64,000 nt of DNA from Rhytidiadelphus loreus (Eukaryota > Streptophyta > Bryopsida > Hypnales > Hylocomiaceae). Made by a program: the position numbers and the translations under genes. Numbering within the stretch: the first letter of the stretch is position 1; the number at the start of each line of letters is the position of its first letter. This document shows positions 23,008 through 35,182 of this stretch, one piece after another. A model generated the notes under the pieces. The model did not search any database. It was not told the origin of the DNA and saw nothing but the letters and a program-made list of their open reading frames with translations. The stretch lies in the NCBI GenBank assembly GCA_947034895.1, contig OX344765.1, forward strand, positions 14,451,001-14,515,000, written 5' to 3'.

Positions 23008-24865
23008 ATGGCGCAGTGTGCTCTGCCAATGCGTGCATTCGCGAGCTTTGGGGATGTGCGCGGTCGCCCGGGCGTGACCATTACGCAGCTGCAAGGGCCT
23101 GCTGCTGCTCGTGTGGAGTCGCAACGGGAGTCCAATTCAGTGGCGGGTATGGGCTCTTTCACAATTTAGGGTTTTCTCTGCTGAGCGGGTGACCCTGGGG
23201 TTTGGGGTTTAGGTTCAGTTCATTCATCTCAGTACTCAATGATGGCTTAATCCTAACCTCAATGTAACTTCTTGGGCGTATATATCGTCTAATACCTTAA
23301 TCGTTGTCGAGGGTATGTGGATTTGCGGTTCTGATGCAGGTGTATGTATGTGGTGACTGTTTGTGAACATCGCTTATATGGAATTGGAATTTGGTGTAGG
23401 AATTTGAGGGTCTGATAATTGTGTACGTGGCGAGATGTAATTGATTGCTGAAGCCGCTCACTAGACTGGTGTTCTGTGCAATTTTTCTGTTTTTAGTGGC
23501 AGGTTGTGGCTAGATTGTATTAGAACTAGACTGTATGTGCACCGGTGCTTGTGGGGTTTAGGGTTTAGGGTCAGTTCAAATTCATCTGATTACTGATGGA
23601 TGACTTTATTCTAACCTCATAGGATCTTTGTAATCGTACACATAGTCTTTGTAATCGCTGTCGAGGTTATACGGATTTGCGGTTTCTGAATCAGGTGTAT
23701 GTGATGACTATTTGTGCACATTTCTTTTAATAATTGGATCTCGGTGCATAAATTCTAGCGGGTTATAATTATGTACATGGTGAGATGTCCTGGATTGCTG
23801 AAACAGCTTACTAGACTGGTATACTGTGCAATTTTGCTGTTTGTGTTGTGACCATCATGAACTAGGATTTATCTGCGAGGAATTAGGGAATGGACATGAA
23901 GCTTAAGATATGTAATCGAGTAGTTTCGAACGTCCGAATTTTGCATTAGGATCAGAGAATTCATAAGCGCGGTTACGCCTACCACAATTGAAACTGATAG
24001 CGCAAATGAAACTGAATGCTGCGAATATATAGATTGTACCGTGTACAAAATTTAAAAGAATCACCTTATATTACAAACATTATTCTGACCACCATAGTTT
24101 CGGTGTTACATTACCTCCTTGACCATAGCCAACCGGTGAATTAGGTCGATATTTCGTCTGTTAAGGTTGATATGTGTTCATAGGCAACCAATCTACTCCT
24201 AGGTGACTCAAACCTCTTGCAGGTCCTGATTGATGTGCAGTGGGAATGGGGCCCTGTATCACAAGGCAAGCCTCTTTCGCGGACGTATGGAGAGGTAGAA
24301 TAGGAAGCCCTAGGAGCAGGAAGGTTGCTGGCCCTATCAGAGGCATGGGGGAGGATACCATGTGGATCACGGCTTCTAGTGCACTGGCGCTGGTAGTAGC
24401 GCTGGCCGCTTTCGCTGCACTTGGCGGATACTTGCTTTCAATGGGTGTGGACAACGAACAACGCGATGAGGTGAGCAAACTGGAAAAGATCTTGTTGAAT
24501 GTTGTTGAATTTGATGTGACATGGACATGTATGAAACAAGTATATGTCAAAATTAATGTCAGAATCGTGAGCCACGCTTTTTAATAAGATAAGTCATTCA
24601 AATTTTGCACACGGTACAATAGAAGAACAGTCTGCGTTTGCGGTATCAGTTTCATTCGTGGTGTGGTAACCGTGCTTCTCAGCTCTTTGAGAGTTATGCA
24701 AGATTTTGTGCATATTCGATTTTGACGTTGAAGTCAATTATGGTGTAGAAGGAGAAGATCGCGAGGCTGAAAGAGCAAGGTCTATATGAGAAGCCGGAGC
24801 CAACTCAATACGAAGAACAAGGAGTTGGTACCCGAACTCGAAAGCGTCGCATCAGCGAGGAGTGA
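23008..24865 (+). CDS. Small single-pass membrane protein, probably plastid-targeted, unknown function
   Basis: Three exons join in phase: 23008-23146, 24241-24470 and 24749-24865, giving 161 residues. The start ATG is in a good context (GCCATGGCG). Donors are GTATGG and GTGAGC, and acceptors are TGCAG and TGTAG. The N-terminal part (residues 1 to about 60) is rich in A, R, S and T and low in acid, like a chloroplast transit peptide. Residues 88-112 (ITASSALALVVALAAFAALG) form one hydrophobic helix. The tail is charged: KEKIARLKEQGLYEKPEPT, then a basic RTRKRR and acidic end. I do not recognise the family. A thylakoid or envelope membrane location is an inference from the transit-like N-terminus plus helix. 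Intron 1 carries a tandem duplication. Confidence 0.7.
23205..23850 (+). repeat. Tandem duplication of about 355 bp within intron 1 of the 23-kb gene
   Basis: Two units, about 23205-23500 and about 23560-23850, share order and sequence: GGGTTTAGG(G)TTCAGTTCA, CATCT, CCTAACCTCA, GTCGAGG, GGATTTGCGGTT, CAGGTGTATGT, GTACGTGG/GTACATGG then CGAGATGT/TGAGATGT, and ACTAGACTGG then CTGTGCAATTTT. Both units lie inside one intron, so the duplication did not change the protein. Confidence 0.8.
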
Positions 24866-26328
24866 TTGCCCTGTACTACTGTTTTGATCTTGTTGAACTG
24901 TAAGAGGGTTGAAGTTCTATCTTGAGCTTGTTTTGAATCTAGATTTAATATGTATAGGCACATCGTGCAGTGATTGTATAACAGTCTTTTCTTAATCAGC
25001 TTCCAGTGCATGAGAAGCTTGCTTCATGACGATGTCTTTGATTATTTACTGATATGGAGGTTGCTCATCGAGAAGCGGAACGTTGAATTGTTTTTAGGTA
25101 GGTCTTGCTTCGGAAGTTGTAGTAGCTGTGATTCTGCTTGTATTTCACTTGTTCTCTAGTCCCATTATTGTACGTCTGAGTGAGAATCTTGCGCGTGGTC
25201 ACTTGATAGACAGGTGGAAGAACTCAGACATCTGTACTGTCTCAGAAAATCCAAATTCGTTCCTTGGACTTAAACTGTAGTATTCCTTTTGTCCATGTAA
25301 TTACAGTCATATAAATCAGTGCTGTTTATAATTAGTGCAGGCTAAAGTACTACCGTATTGTACGACATGGGTTTTCGAAAATCTACATTACAGCATTTAA
25401 AAAAATCTCTGGCTAATCCGTAGGGTATTGAACTAAGGGGTACTTTCCGTATATTGTCAGACTCCAAGACCAGTATGTATGATGCGTAGGGGTGGGAGGG
25501 GGGTCGAGAGTGGTCAATATATATATTAGTTTGGCCATTGGATCAATATCAGCATGGCGGTGTAGCGATAATGGACAGTGCCCCTTTGCATCTCTCCGTT
25601 TATGGAAATTCTCATTGATAGAAAACGTGAAAAAATACTATCAATTCATTCCAATAAGTGGATCCAAAATATGATACTGGAATGATCTCATTTTAATTAG
25701 AGCCTTGATTGAGCATGGAACAAGATTCAACTATTGAGGTTATTTCCAATATTGGACTACTCGGCGTGGTATTTCTTATAGCTAGGGTCCGCTTTCACAA
25801 TACGAAGTCCTCAGATAGGTTCAAAGCAATCTTGCTGAAGCGATCACGAAAACAAACGATGAAATAAAACTAGTGCATTAACAATCCATATATGATATGA
25901 ACTTCAAGTGGTGTAAGAAGATCGCAGGCAATAAAAAAAAATTGCAATCCAAGGTTTCAACGGGGATTTTCACAAAACGTGATCCTATCGTTGTTGCCAT
26001 TGTGCCTTTCAGAAGAAACGGCTCAATGTTCTCAGCAAAAGGATCTCAGAACCCGACCTGCTTATTTGGTCATCTATTTGGCTCAGTTGAATTTGCAAAG
26101 GTAAGCCCCTGAACTTCCCCCACGACACTGAGCTGCAAATCTGTATCTTCGGTCTCCTTCACCGTCATTATCAAATCTAGCGAAGTATGTTCCAGCGTCT
26201 ACTATGGTTAAAATTTCTAAGCAGGTGCAAACTGTCTTTTTTTAAAAGAAGAAAGTATAGAGCAAAACGGTGTAATTCCCTGTTTGGACATGGATGATAG
26301 GCCATGGCAGGGAGAATTCAACTCTCAG
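24866..26328. other. Spacer between convergent genes, no supported gene
   Basis: It holds the 3' UTR of the 23-kb gene on the left and the 3' UTR of the SWEET gene on the right. Open stretches such as 25897-26112 show no family signature and sit in the expected UTR zone. Nothing else is evident. Confidence 0.5.
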
Positions 26329-28219
26329 TCAGGGCGCTCCGTGAGCTTCATGCTTGGGGAGGACGCTGTGCTTCTCCATTTCGATGAAGACGGAGTTTGC
26401 GGACTTCACGGGGTTGCCTTTCTCGTCGGTGTCAATAATGTCTGGTCTGGGAGTGGCGTTTCTGTAGAAGGCGTAGAGCGACAACTGGGCGACTCCGGAT
26501 AGAGCACCGAGACCATTCGGAATCTGCAAGGTAATTAATTGATTTAGTTAGCCAATCTGTAAGTATGGACTACGTAACATTGGAGGCTTGCATGAGACAT
26601 AACACACGCTGAGCCAAGAAAGGTTACGGAAATAACCTCAATGGAGCCCATTTATGTGGAGGTGTCTGATCATAGCAAACGCAGAAAACCTGGAGAATAT
26701 AATTGTGGGCAACTTGAAAACTTACAGCAATGTAGATGTCGACGCCGCCAATGAAAGCGTAGCCGGTCCACACGAGGCCATTGATTAAGTTGAAGAGAGA
26801 CAGCAAGAATGGCATGTACTCCACGCTCCTTGTCCGGATTACCATTCTCTGGAAGAGAAACAACGACGTCTGTAACTTTAACAAGCAGCTACTCAACAAG
26901 AGACGCAACAAGACACTGTCCCTGTAAATTTAGAAATTGTGAAAATATTATAATATGATAGGAACTTTGTAGCTGGTTTACTTCTGAAGTACTGCCAGTC
27001 ATCTAGTCAAAGTTCCTCTCATATTGTGTCGTGGCAATGATGGAGACGAACTGCAGCTTTGCGAAGAAATTATTAAAAGAGGAGCAGCAAATGTTAATAT
27101 TTATTTACCATGACTGTAAGGGGAGAAATATACATCCCCACTGCGAAAACAGCGCAGAGAGTCCCAAAAATAAGCTTGCGCTTCTTGTGGTCATGGACTA
27201 GCACCAGAACGAGCACCGTCACCACAGTGAAAGAGATGACCACTGGCAGCAATATCTTTAACACCTTCATCTGTGGTCAAGTGAGACGAACGCAATCAAC
27301 ATGTCAAAATTAAGAACCTGATCAAGTCTGAATCTCAATGGTTGAATTATGCTTAATCAAGGGGCTAATTAGAATGACAGTTTCAATGTTAATTTTTAAA
27401 GATCAAGATATAACCATACTCTCCACATCCAACGCTTGGTGACCACCTCTAAAGATATCTGTTCCATGAGCTTATGGGAGAGAAAATGAAGGTGTAATAT
27501 TATTCTTGTGAAAAACGTATGTACCTTGATTTTCTTTTGAGCGTTGATCAAGTATAACGCGAGGTATATAAACTCAATAACACAGCCAGCTGCATTAATG
27601 GAGACCACCAACACTTGGAACTTCACCACCGGAAGGCCATACACAACCCAAAGCAGGCAATTGAGCAGAGTGCACACGTAGGGGATGCCGGAGTAGTCTC
27701 CCACAGACTTCTTCTTCACGATGTTGATGAAAGTGGGACTGCATGTGTAAATTAATTAAAACCCCAGTTAGTACTGCATTAGCTTCAATGCAAATTTATC
27801 AAACTGTGTATCAAATCACTCTCAAGCTTGCCTTGGAGCACTTAGTTTGTATGTCTAGTAGTAGCTTCAACCTTCAGCTTTCCTTAGCTTCAACGCAAGA
27901 ATATCAAACTATGTGTCCTTCTCAAGTTTCTCATTGGGCACTAACAGCACAAAGATATACGGTATTATTTATAGGGGAAAGAAAACTGCCAAGAAACTCT
28001 AGCTTCTGTCATCATTGCCTATCAATAAAAACAACGCCCTTTCCGTTAGTACCATCATTCATGCGTCCTACCCACTAAAATGGGCTAACTGGATGTTCCA
28101 TGTGAAATCTGCAAGAACACATGAATACCCCTCCCTGAGAAATGCAAAAAGAGAGTGCTGCCTTTCGTGAAGATACACTTACATGGGCGACGTAAACAAG
28201 CATATCGCTGTGATGTTTC
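26329..28219 (-). CDS. SWEET: SWEET (MtN3/saliva) sugar transporter, first short exon not located
   Basis: Five in-phase exons are read on the minus strand: 28219-28183 (37 bp), 27738-27525, 27270-27109, 26848-26726 and 26523-26329. The 37-bp exon encoding GNITAICLFTSP is characteristic of plant SWEETs, which have a tiny first exon before it; I could not place that exon. The first MtN3 repeat carries PTFINIVKKKSVGDYSGIPY and NCLLWVVYGLP. The second carries ISPLTVM, then VIRTRSVEYMPFLLSL, NGLVWTGYAFIG and PNGLGALSGVAQLSLYAFY. This is the usual seven-helix 3-1-3 pattern. The cytosolic tail ends near 26329 with KHSVLPKHEAHGAP. SWEETs are uniporters that move hexoses or sucrose down their gradient across the plasma or vacuolar membrane; the substrate cannot be assigned. 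Splice sites are canonical throughout. Confidence 0.92.
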
Positions 28220-30232
28220 CTGAACATTCAAAACCCACCGCACTTGACAATTAGAAAAATAAAAAGACATCACAGATTCTTCAAAATAGAGTCTATTTCT
28301 AAAGGCTCAGCTTCATTACGTGGTTCCTGAATTACATCATCATTCTGCACCAAAAGGAAGAACCGGTTAAATTGTCATATGACATGTATACACTTCTTGA
28401 ATCTTGAAAACCAAATTCTCGGTGTCACTGCGACCAGAATTTGGGATACGCTTCAAAGACGCATCTGAATTTTGTTTAACCCAAACTGTATGATCTTCTT
28501 ACTCCTCCCTGGTATCATACTTCATGCTAAAATTTTGAAAAACGACTTAACCTTATACTGAAAGAGTCCTCTGCATTGTCTTCCACAATCAAAACACGCT
28601 GAGCCTCATTACACTAAAGAATCATCCAAAAACGCCTCACAAATCTCTAAAGAAGACCGATCCAAAGGATTCACTGATCGACGTGCAATATCCTACGCTG
28701 CGACGTTTCCGTTTCTCATGCGCCTATGAACATATTCACCGCATCTTCAGACACGCATTCACCACTACTGTCAATGGACACAACACAAACAGCAAGCTCA
28801 ACACCCAGTAGACTTTTGAACATGCATAGTTTCGATCACAAGAGCCTCAAAGAACATTGCAGAACAGAAAAGCAGAGTCTCCAATGCAGGATCGAGAGCA
28901 CCAAAGAGTGGAGCATTCTTTACCCAACACCCCAAGAATGACTTTAAAATCCACGTGACCCATGATCTCTACAACGCTCGATCGCCTTCCTCACAATATC
29001 AAACTACAGCTGATCACCAACACGAGCAAATCAAACCAATCCTCCAGAACTCCAATTCGGAAGCCGCTTGAATCAAACCACAGCTCCCCAACTCAACTTT
29101 CGTAACCCACTGCAAAATTCGAATCCGGCCTTCACACAACCGAATTAGAAACTTTCAGTCCGCACTCCCGTTTCACTCTGCATGGCTCTCTATGATCTCC
29201 TGCTGCGCTCGGGCCGACTTCCACAATCTCCCCAGCCTTCGTTAAATAGAATCCTCAGCAGTACGTCGTCTGGTCTGTAAGCTAGAAACTGAACAGTCAC
29301 TGCCCCCCACGATCGATGTGCACTAGTGAGCAGCAAGCAAATGCAAAAGCTGGAAACTGCGGATATGTCACGCCCAATGTCACTTCATGAACAGTTCCAA
29401 TTGCCTATCCGACTACTAGTAGTACTTCGCATATGCCTCCAAATGAATCTTCCACGGCAGCCAACTAGCTAGCCCCACCTCTCAACCAGACATGCAGCAA
29501 CATCACCACCAACTATGGCAACAACGTAACTGGAACTCCACTTCATGAATTGGCATGTTTCCGGGGGGAATGATCCGTTTGGCTTTAGGAAAAAGAGAGC
29601 TCAGCTTCCAATGATGCATGGCATGGAGATCAGATGAAGGAGCTGCAGTTAATGCAAGATTGGAAGTAAGTTGTACTCTGATCTTGTCTTGTAATCCATT
29701 GCATTGCATTGCAGAGCAAGAATGGTGCTGTGGCTGGGTGTGCCACATGTAACATTCAAGAGGATCATCATTCTTGTTTCAACCACATTTCCTGCACGCC
29801 TGTTGTGGCATTCTCCCCGCTTGTGGTGGGCGGGTACTTCTGGCTTGCTTGCTTGCAGCTGGATCATACATTTACCACTGCCTGCCTGGGCGAGCTCCAA
29901 GAGTTGTTGAGTGCGTGATTATCTGTGTTAGTAATTTTATTCATTGCAAATGATGGATGGTTTCATTTCGAGAAACTAATTAATTAGGGATTTAATTTCA
30001 GGGGCTTGCTTGCCTGCCTGCCCAAAGGTTTCACTTCAGCAAAAGAAAACTCACTTACGAGTTCGTTTACATGCATTGGTGACTGGGTAATTATTAGTCA
30101 TGACGGTGGCACTGCACTGCCTTGGAAATGGATACCAAAATGCACAGCAGTTCTAGATTTTCAAGGCTTTGAATGATTCACTGTTGTTGTGGCACTCGGA
30201 ATTGTGCCCATGGAACCAAAAAATGGATGTTG
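28220..30232. other. Upstream region of the SWEET gene, no supported gene
   Basis: The missing first SWEET exon and the promoter should lie here. I searched the minus strand for a short ATG exon ending in one phase-1 base before GT and found no convincing candidate. Open frames at 29500-29920 overlap on both strands and show no family signature. Composition is near balanced from 28600 to 29900. Confidence 0.45.
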
Positions 30233-30236
30233 TTAA

Positions 30237-30465
30237 ACCCTTAAAGGACAAAGGGGTGACCTTGGAAATCATCCCTTTTCATTACTGTGTGAGTCATCGG
30301 CTTTAGAAATAGCAAAAGCACTCATTGGAAGTTAAACTACTATATATATAGAGGACCTCCTCTTTTCACAACAAAATTCTGAGGATGAATAGTTGCACTT
30401 TTGTCCTACTGCAAGGATTCCATGTCATCCATCGGACGCCAAACGTCCTCCTCGACGTTTAAGGG
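30237..30465. mobile_element. Mini TTAA element (229 bp), copy 2
   Basis: TTAA at 30233-30236 and 30466-30469 encloses ends ACCCTTAAAGGAC and GACGTTTAAGGG. The interior GGGGTGACCTTGGAAATCAT and TGCAAGGATTCCATG match the copy at 17509-17731. It is non-coding. Confidence 0.8.
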
Positions 30466-30564
30466 TTAAGGAGGGGAGCAAAATTAAAAGCCAATTGGTC
30501 TATATTGGCTTTCCACGATCTGGGCACTCTTCAAGGTGTGCGGCTTGCAATCAAAATCTATACC

Positions 30565-31946
30565 TATCCTAGTTATGGGAGCCTTTTATGTAAATGTATG
30601 TACATACGTTTGCAAGGGTTTGAAAAGATCTTCCAACACTCTATTCTATTGGATTCTAAATATTTTAATAGCCCTATTAATAAAGTTCTAATTCTTTGAA
30701 GATGGCATTGTTCTTTTAATGATTCCATCCATGGAGAAATTTGGAGATGGTATTCTACACATTTTTTGATAAATCGGTTTATTTTCATCCATGCTTTACA
30801 TATTTACATTCATGCCGTTTGTTCGTTCATTCTAAATAGCTTCACCACTATGTTGAAGAGCACTTTCCCTACATAAATGAACTCCACAAAAAAACTAGAT
30901 GAGATTCCTTTGGAGACTACCAATTTGGCACTCCCCTTAGGACTGTAGTTAATTTCTAGAATACTGTTAGTTAATTAATTTCCATGGCATACCCTAGTTC
31001 CACCATACTTAGACTAAATGAGCTACACTATCCTAGTTTGGGGAGCCTTCTATGTAAATGTATGTACATACATTTGCAAGGGTTTGAAAAGATCTTCCAA
31101 CACTCTATCATACTAGGTTCTAAATGTTTTAATAGCCCTATTATTCTAATTCTTTGAAGATGGCATTTGCTCTTTTAATGATTCCATCCATGGAGAAACT
31201 TAGGGATGGTATTCTAAATTTTTTTGGACAAATTGATTTATTTTCATCCATGTTTTACATATTTACATTCATGACGTTTGTTTGTTCATTCTAAATAGCT
31301 TCACCACTATGTTGAAGATCACTTTCCAAAATAAATGAACTACAAAAAGCCCTTTCAATTGTTGTGATTCCTTTGGAGACTACCAGTTTGGTACTCCTCT
31401 AGGGACTATAGTTAATTTCCACAATGTACCCTAGTTCCACTATACTCTGGACTGAATGGGCTAGGCTATCCCAGTTTGGGGAGCCATTTATGTAAATGTA
31501 AATGTATGTACATACATTTGCAAGGGTTTGAAAAGATTTTCTAACACTCTATCCTATTGGATTCTAAATATTTTAATAGCCGTATTAATTAATAGTATTC
31601 TAATTCTTTGAAGATGGGAGTGCTTTTTTAATGATTCCATCCATGGAGAAATTTGGGGATGGTATTCTACACATTTTTGGATGAACCAATTTATTTTCAT
31701 CCATGTTTTAAATATTAAAATCATGCCATCTATTCATTCATTTCTAAATAGCTTCACCACTCCATCGAAGATCACTTTCCAAAATAAATGAACTCCAAAA
31801 AAACCCGGTTGAGATTCCTTTGGAGACTACCAGTTGGACACTCCCCTTGGGAGTTGGAACTGGAGTTAATTTCCACAGTAACTGTAGTTAATTAACTTCC
31901 AGAATGTACCCTAGTTCCACCATACTTGGACTGAATGGGCTAGGGT
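30565..31946. repeat. Three-unit tandem array, units about 438-480 bp
   Basis: Units begin at about 30565, 31029 and 31467 with TATCCTAGTTTGGGGAGCC-type sequence. Each then carries TGTAAATGTATGTACATAC, TTTGCAAGGGTTTGAAAAGA, AACACTCTAT, TTCTTTGAAGATGG, GATTCCATCCATGGAGAAA, TATTTTCATCCATG, GCTTCACCACT and CTTTGGAGACTACCA. Units 1 and 2 are closer to each other than chance, and all show small indels. No open frame spans a unit. The stretch GTATGTACATAC is itself a palindrome present in every unit. Confidence 0.9.
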
Positions 31947-33046
31947 ACCAATTAGTAAGTTACTTCGTGAGATTGGCGGTGCTGGCTAATTTCCAATTAG
32001 TGTACCAGTGTAATTAGTGTAGCTGGAGTAGGAATGAATTATCCGATTCATCACCAGGAGCATGAGCTGTTGCAGCAACGGTAATAATGAGTGATTTATG
32101 ATTTCAAGTAGAATTTGATCATCATATTTTATTAATGATCGTACTTGGGGATGTGATCTTTGCAAATCATTTGGATGTATGGACTATGGAGCCTTTTCCC
32201 CTTCCATCTTTTTATCTTTACCTTGAATGTTTGGGAAAAAAATGGTGGCTAGTTGAAAGTGGAATTAGGGGAAAAACACCGGTTGTACTTTGAAATCATT
32301 GGCAAAAAATTGGTGGGAAAATCTATAAAAAATTCTCATTAGAGTGAAAATTAGAGAATGTAATTGAACTTGGTATTTAAAAAATGGTTTGCTCGGGGAA
32401 GTAAATGAAAATAGGTGGTAAGACTTAGAAAATATCTTGAACGTTGCTTGTTGGTAGGTTGCCATTTCAATATTGCGATTGTATTATTTTATTTTATTTC
32501 ATAATTACAATTTTGATATAGGAATTTTATGCAGTGATTTTTTTATAAATATTGTGAAACTCTTAATTTAGGTACAATTTTTTTAATGTGGTGTTCATTT
32601 CAAGAGTTATTGTATCATAAAGATAGGATTGGCATATCTCTATCAAATATATATTGTTTTTTGACAATATTATATTTTTTCCTTTGTACAAAATTTTCAT
32701 TTTTTGAAAAAGTAGTTTCTTAAAAAATTTAACATCTGTTTTTTAAAGTATTTCCCACCAAACTTGCCTTATAACTATGACAAGTCTTCGGATAGATTAT
32801 TGTTGAATAGAGATCTTATGATGATACAATGATAATTGTTGGTTGTGTTATTGTAGCATATTTGTTTCTTTTGAAGTTTGAACACAATAAAGTAGGTGTT
32901 TATTATTCATTCACTTTGATTGCAAATAACTCCCTCAATTTGAATAGAATAAAACTAATTTCAATTCCCAATTATGGCCCTTTTTTCAATGTGCTAATGA
33001 TCACTACAAGGTTATATTCAAGCATTTTCAACCTAAATTTTTTCAT
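31947..33046. other. AT-rich intergenic stretch, nothing supported
   Basis: Neither strand shows a coding or RNA signature. Composition is strongly AT from about 32470 onward. Confidence 0.5.
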
Positions 33047-33333
33047 GAATGGGCAATTTTGTTAAAAAGGCAAAATTCCACACCTTTGGCAATTTTTACA
33101 ATTCAGACCAAGTGGTCTTAAATGTTCAATTGTCCTAGATTTCTTAAATCTATATCATTCCTAAATGTCTAAAATCTACATTGTATCATAGATGGCACTT
33201 TCACAATTTAGACCATACGGTTTGAAATCTACACTTATCTTAGTTTTTTGAAATCTATACTTGTCCCAAATGTCACTTTTGCGGTCTGAAAATGGCACAT
33301 GGAATATGCTCGTTTTAACGAAATTCCTCATAT
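33047..33333. mobile_element. MITE of the TATGGGCAGTTTCGTT family, diverged copy 3
   Basis: The left end GAATGGGCAATTTTGTTAAA and right end GTTTTAACGAAATTCCTCAT are degenerate versions of the termini at 13219-13484. The interior shares GGCAATTTTTA, AATTCAGACC, TCTAAATC-type repeats and GAAAATGGCACATGGAATA in the same order. Confidence 0.6.
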
Positions 33334-33495
33334 GACCAAATTTCTTTGACAAACATGATTGTATGCCAAAGAGTTTTATGTACGACTAAACCTCATAACT
33401 ATGTCATATTAATCTACATTTCTTAGGGTAGGAGGGAACACACTTTGATTTTGAATGATCCTACAAAGTCATAACCCAAAATTGTTACATACATG

Positions 33496-34425
33496 TTTAA
33501 AGGACCATTGTCCCTTCGGGGGACAAATGCGTTTTCGGGCAGGTACCTACAGGCTGAAATTTTCACCTGATTTTTTGAATTTTTTTTTGGAGGTAGAAAA
33601 GTTGATTAGCTTCGAAGGATATAATTTTTTTCAAAATCAGTGCCCGGGAACAATAGTTAAGACCAAATAAGCTCAAACAAGGGGACGGCGGGCAGCTCGG
33701 GCAGCCAAAAAAAATGGACAAAAGTTTGAATTTTTTTTTAATATTATTTTTTCTCATAGATTATATTTTTGTCTATCTGGAAAGCTTTGATTCATTTCAT
33801 TTGGATACGTTGTGAGAAAGTTATGGACATTCCTGTTTTTCAGGCAGTTAGAGCATCTTCTTGAAAAAAATAACTTGTAGGATTCATTTCTGAATGCAAT
33901 TTTTCAAATTTTTCAAATTTTTTTTTGCATGGTCTGATTTACTTGCTAGAACAATCTCACCATTGGGATTAGTGCATTTTAATTCCATCTAAAATATATG
34001 AATATTTTAGATTTTCCTTCTATCTCATACCTACTTCTATTTAACAATTTTTTTAAGAATGATAATGAATTTTTTTTTAAATTTTTTTTCCTTACCTAGA
34101 CTCTCAACTCAACACTCCACTATAAAGATTTAAAGCTCAAAACTCTGTAGTGCAAAAATTTTAAGTTAAAAATGTTCAAAGTCATAAAATCTAGTCCCAC
34201 AATGTGCTGAAAAACTTGTTTTTTCCACTTTAAACGCAGATATCTTGCAATCTGAGCTGTCAAAAATTCTGAATTTTTTTACACGCACTCTCATACTAGT
34301 TAGGTGTAAGATCCTACGGTTAGATATGGGAAAAAAAACAATGTTTCAATTTTTTTTACTCCCTGCTATAGGTATGACAGTTTTGAGTGTTTTTTGCCAA
34401 AAAAAAGGCCTTGATCCTTTAGGGG
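33496..34425. mobile_element. piggyBac-like TTAA element, GGACC family, diverged copy (about 930 bp)
   Basis: The left end TTTAAAGGACC has lost its outer CCC. The right end is GATCCTTTAGGGG followed by TTAT, a decayed TTAA. Near the left end GGGCAGGTACCTAC is conserved. Interior blocks AAAGCTTTGATTCATTTCAT, ATATCTTGCAATC and GATCCTACGGTTAGATATG match the intact copies at 17745 and 36467. It also shares GTGCCCGG with the copy at 8348-9285. Confidence 0.7.
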
Positions 34426-35182
34426 TTATTTACTGTAATCATATCAATCCCATACTAAAAAGATTTTCAATTTTCAGTTTCCCAATGCAGTGTAACTTGC
34501 AATTTTGACTTGAGGGACGACTCTATAATTTACGTCCAAAATATACACAAGGGAAGGATCATCATTCGGTTCATCAATTCCAGTTTACGTACATTTCAAA
34601 TAAGTCGATTTCCATCGTTCAAAATCAGAGACCTGATTTTTTCACAAAATTATATTGCTTTTGATTACACTATAATTAGTGTATGTACTCTAATAGTCTA
34701 ATTGTGTCACAATCTAAAAGGTTAGTTAGTCAGCAATTATGCTCCTGGGAACTTCATAATTATCAACAAAACGGATTGACTGCAGTCAACTCTGAACCCT
34801 GAAAATTCAGTGGCGGCGGCAATTGCAAGCGAGTGAGAACCTTGCGGCACCGTTAAGTTAATTTAATCATCCTCAAGAAGAAGAAGAAGTTGTGACTCGA
34901 CCATTTCCGAGTGGTAAGTTAAAGGTACATCGATATCAATACATGAGTACATGTGAGCGGGAGACTGGGGTTGCGTTGTCAGTAGGAGGCAGAGGCTCCT
35001 TGTTTCCTTCCAGTCACATGTTGAGCAGGTTCCACGGGCGAGAAAAAAAATCTTGAATGGTGTATGGACGTACTCACTGCTGAAAATTGGACGAGGCTAA
35101 TAAAAGCAGTTGATTAATTGAAGCTTTTCGACTGTGCTCCTCTTGTGTGTGTTGAATTCGTACAAGATGTAGCTTAAAAAGG
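34426..35182. other. Intergenic stretch, nothing supported
   Basis: There is a short (AAG)n run at about 34876-34888. Two open frames of about 65-85 codons overlap the neighbouring element and show no family signature. Confidence 0.45.

Noticed and set aside
23195..23575. GGGTTTAGGG-like sequence suggesting an interstitial telomere repeat
   Set aside because: Only one or two TTTAGGG units occur at each place and they belong to the duplicated intron unit; there is no array.
28220..29500. Candidate first SWEET exons such as ATG triplets on the minus strand near 28520 and 29180
   Set aside because: None is followed by a short phase-1 exon with a credible GT donor and the expected hydrophobic start, so the first exon was left unplaced rather than guessed.
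29500..29920. Overlapping frames of 68-83 codons on both strands
   Set aside because: Frames on opposite strands, unremarkable composition, no motifs and no splice continuity. Most likely chance in a less AT-rich stretch upstream of the SWEET gene.
34876..34890. (AAG)n run as a possible splicing or coding signal
   Set aside because: Too short and without an adjacent coding frame; treated as low-complexity DNA.
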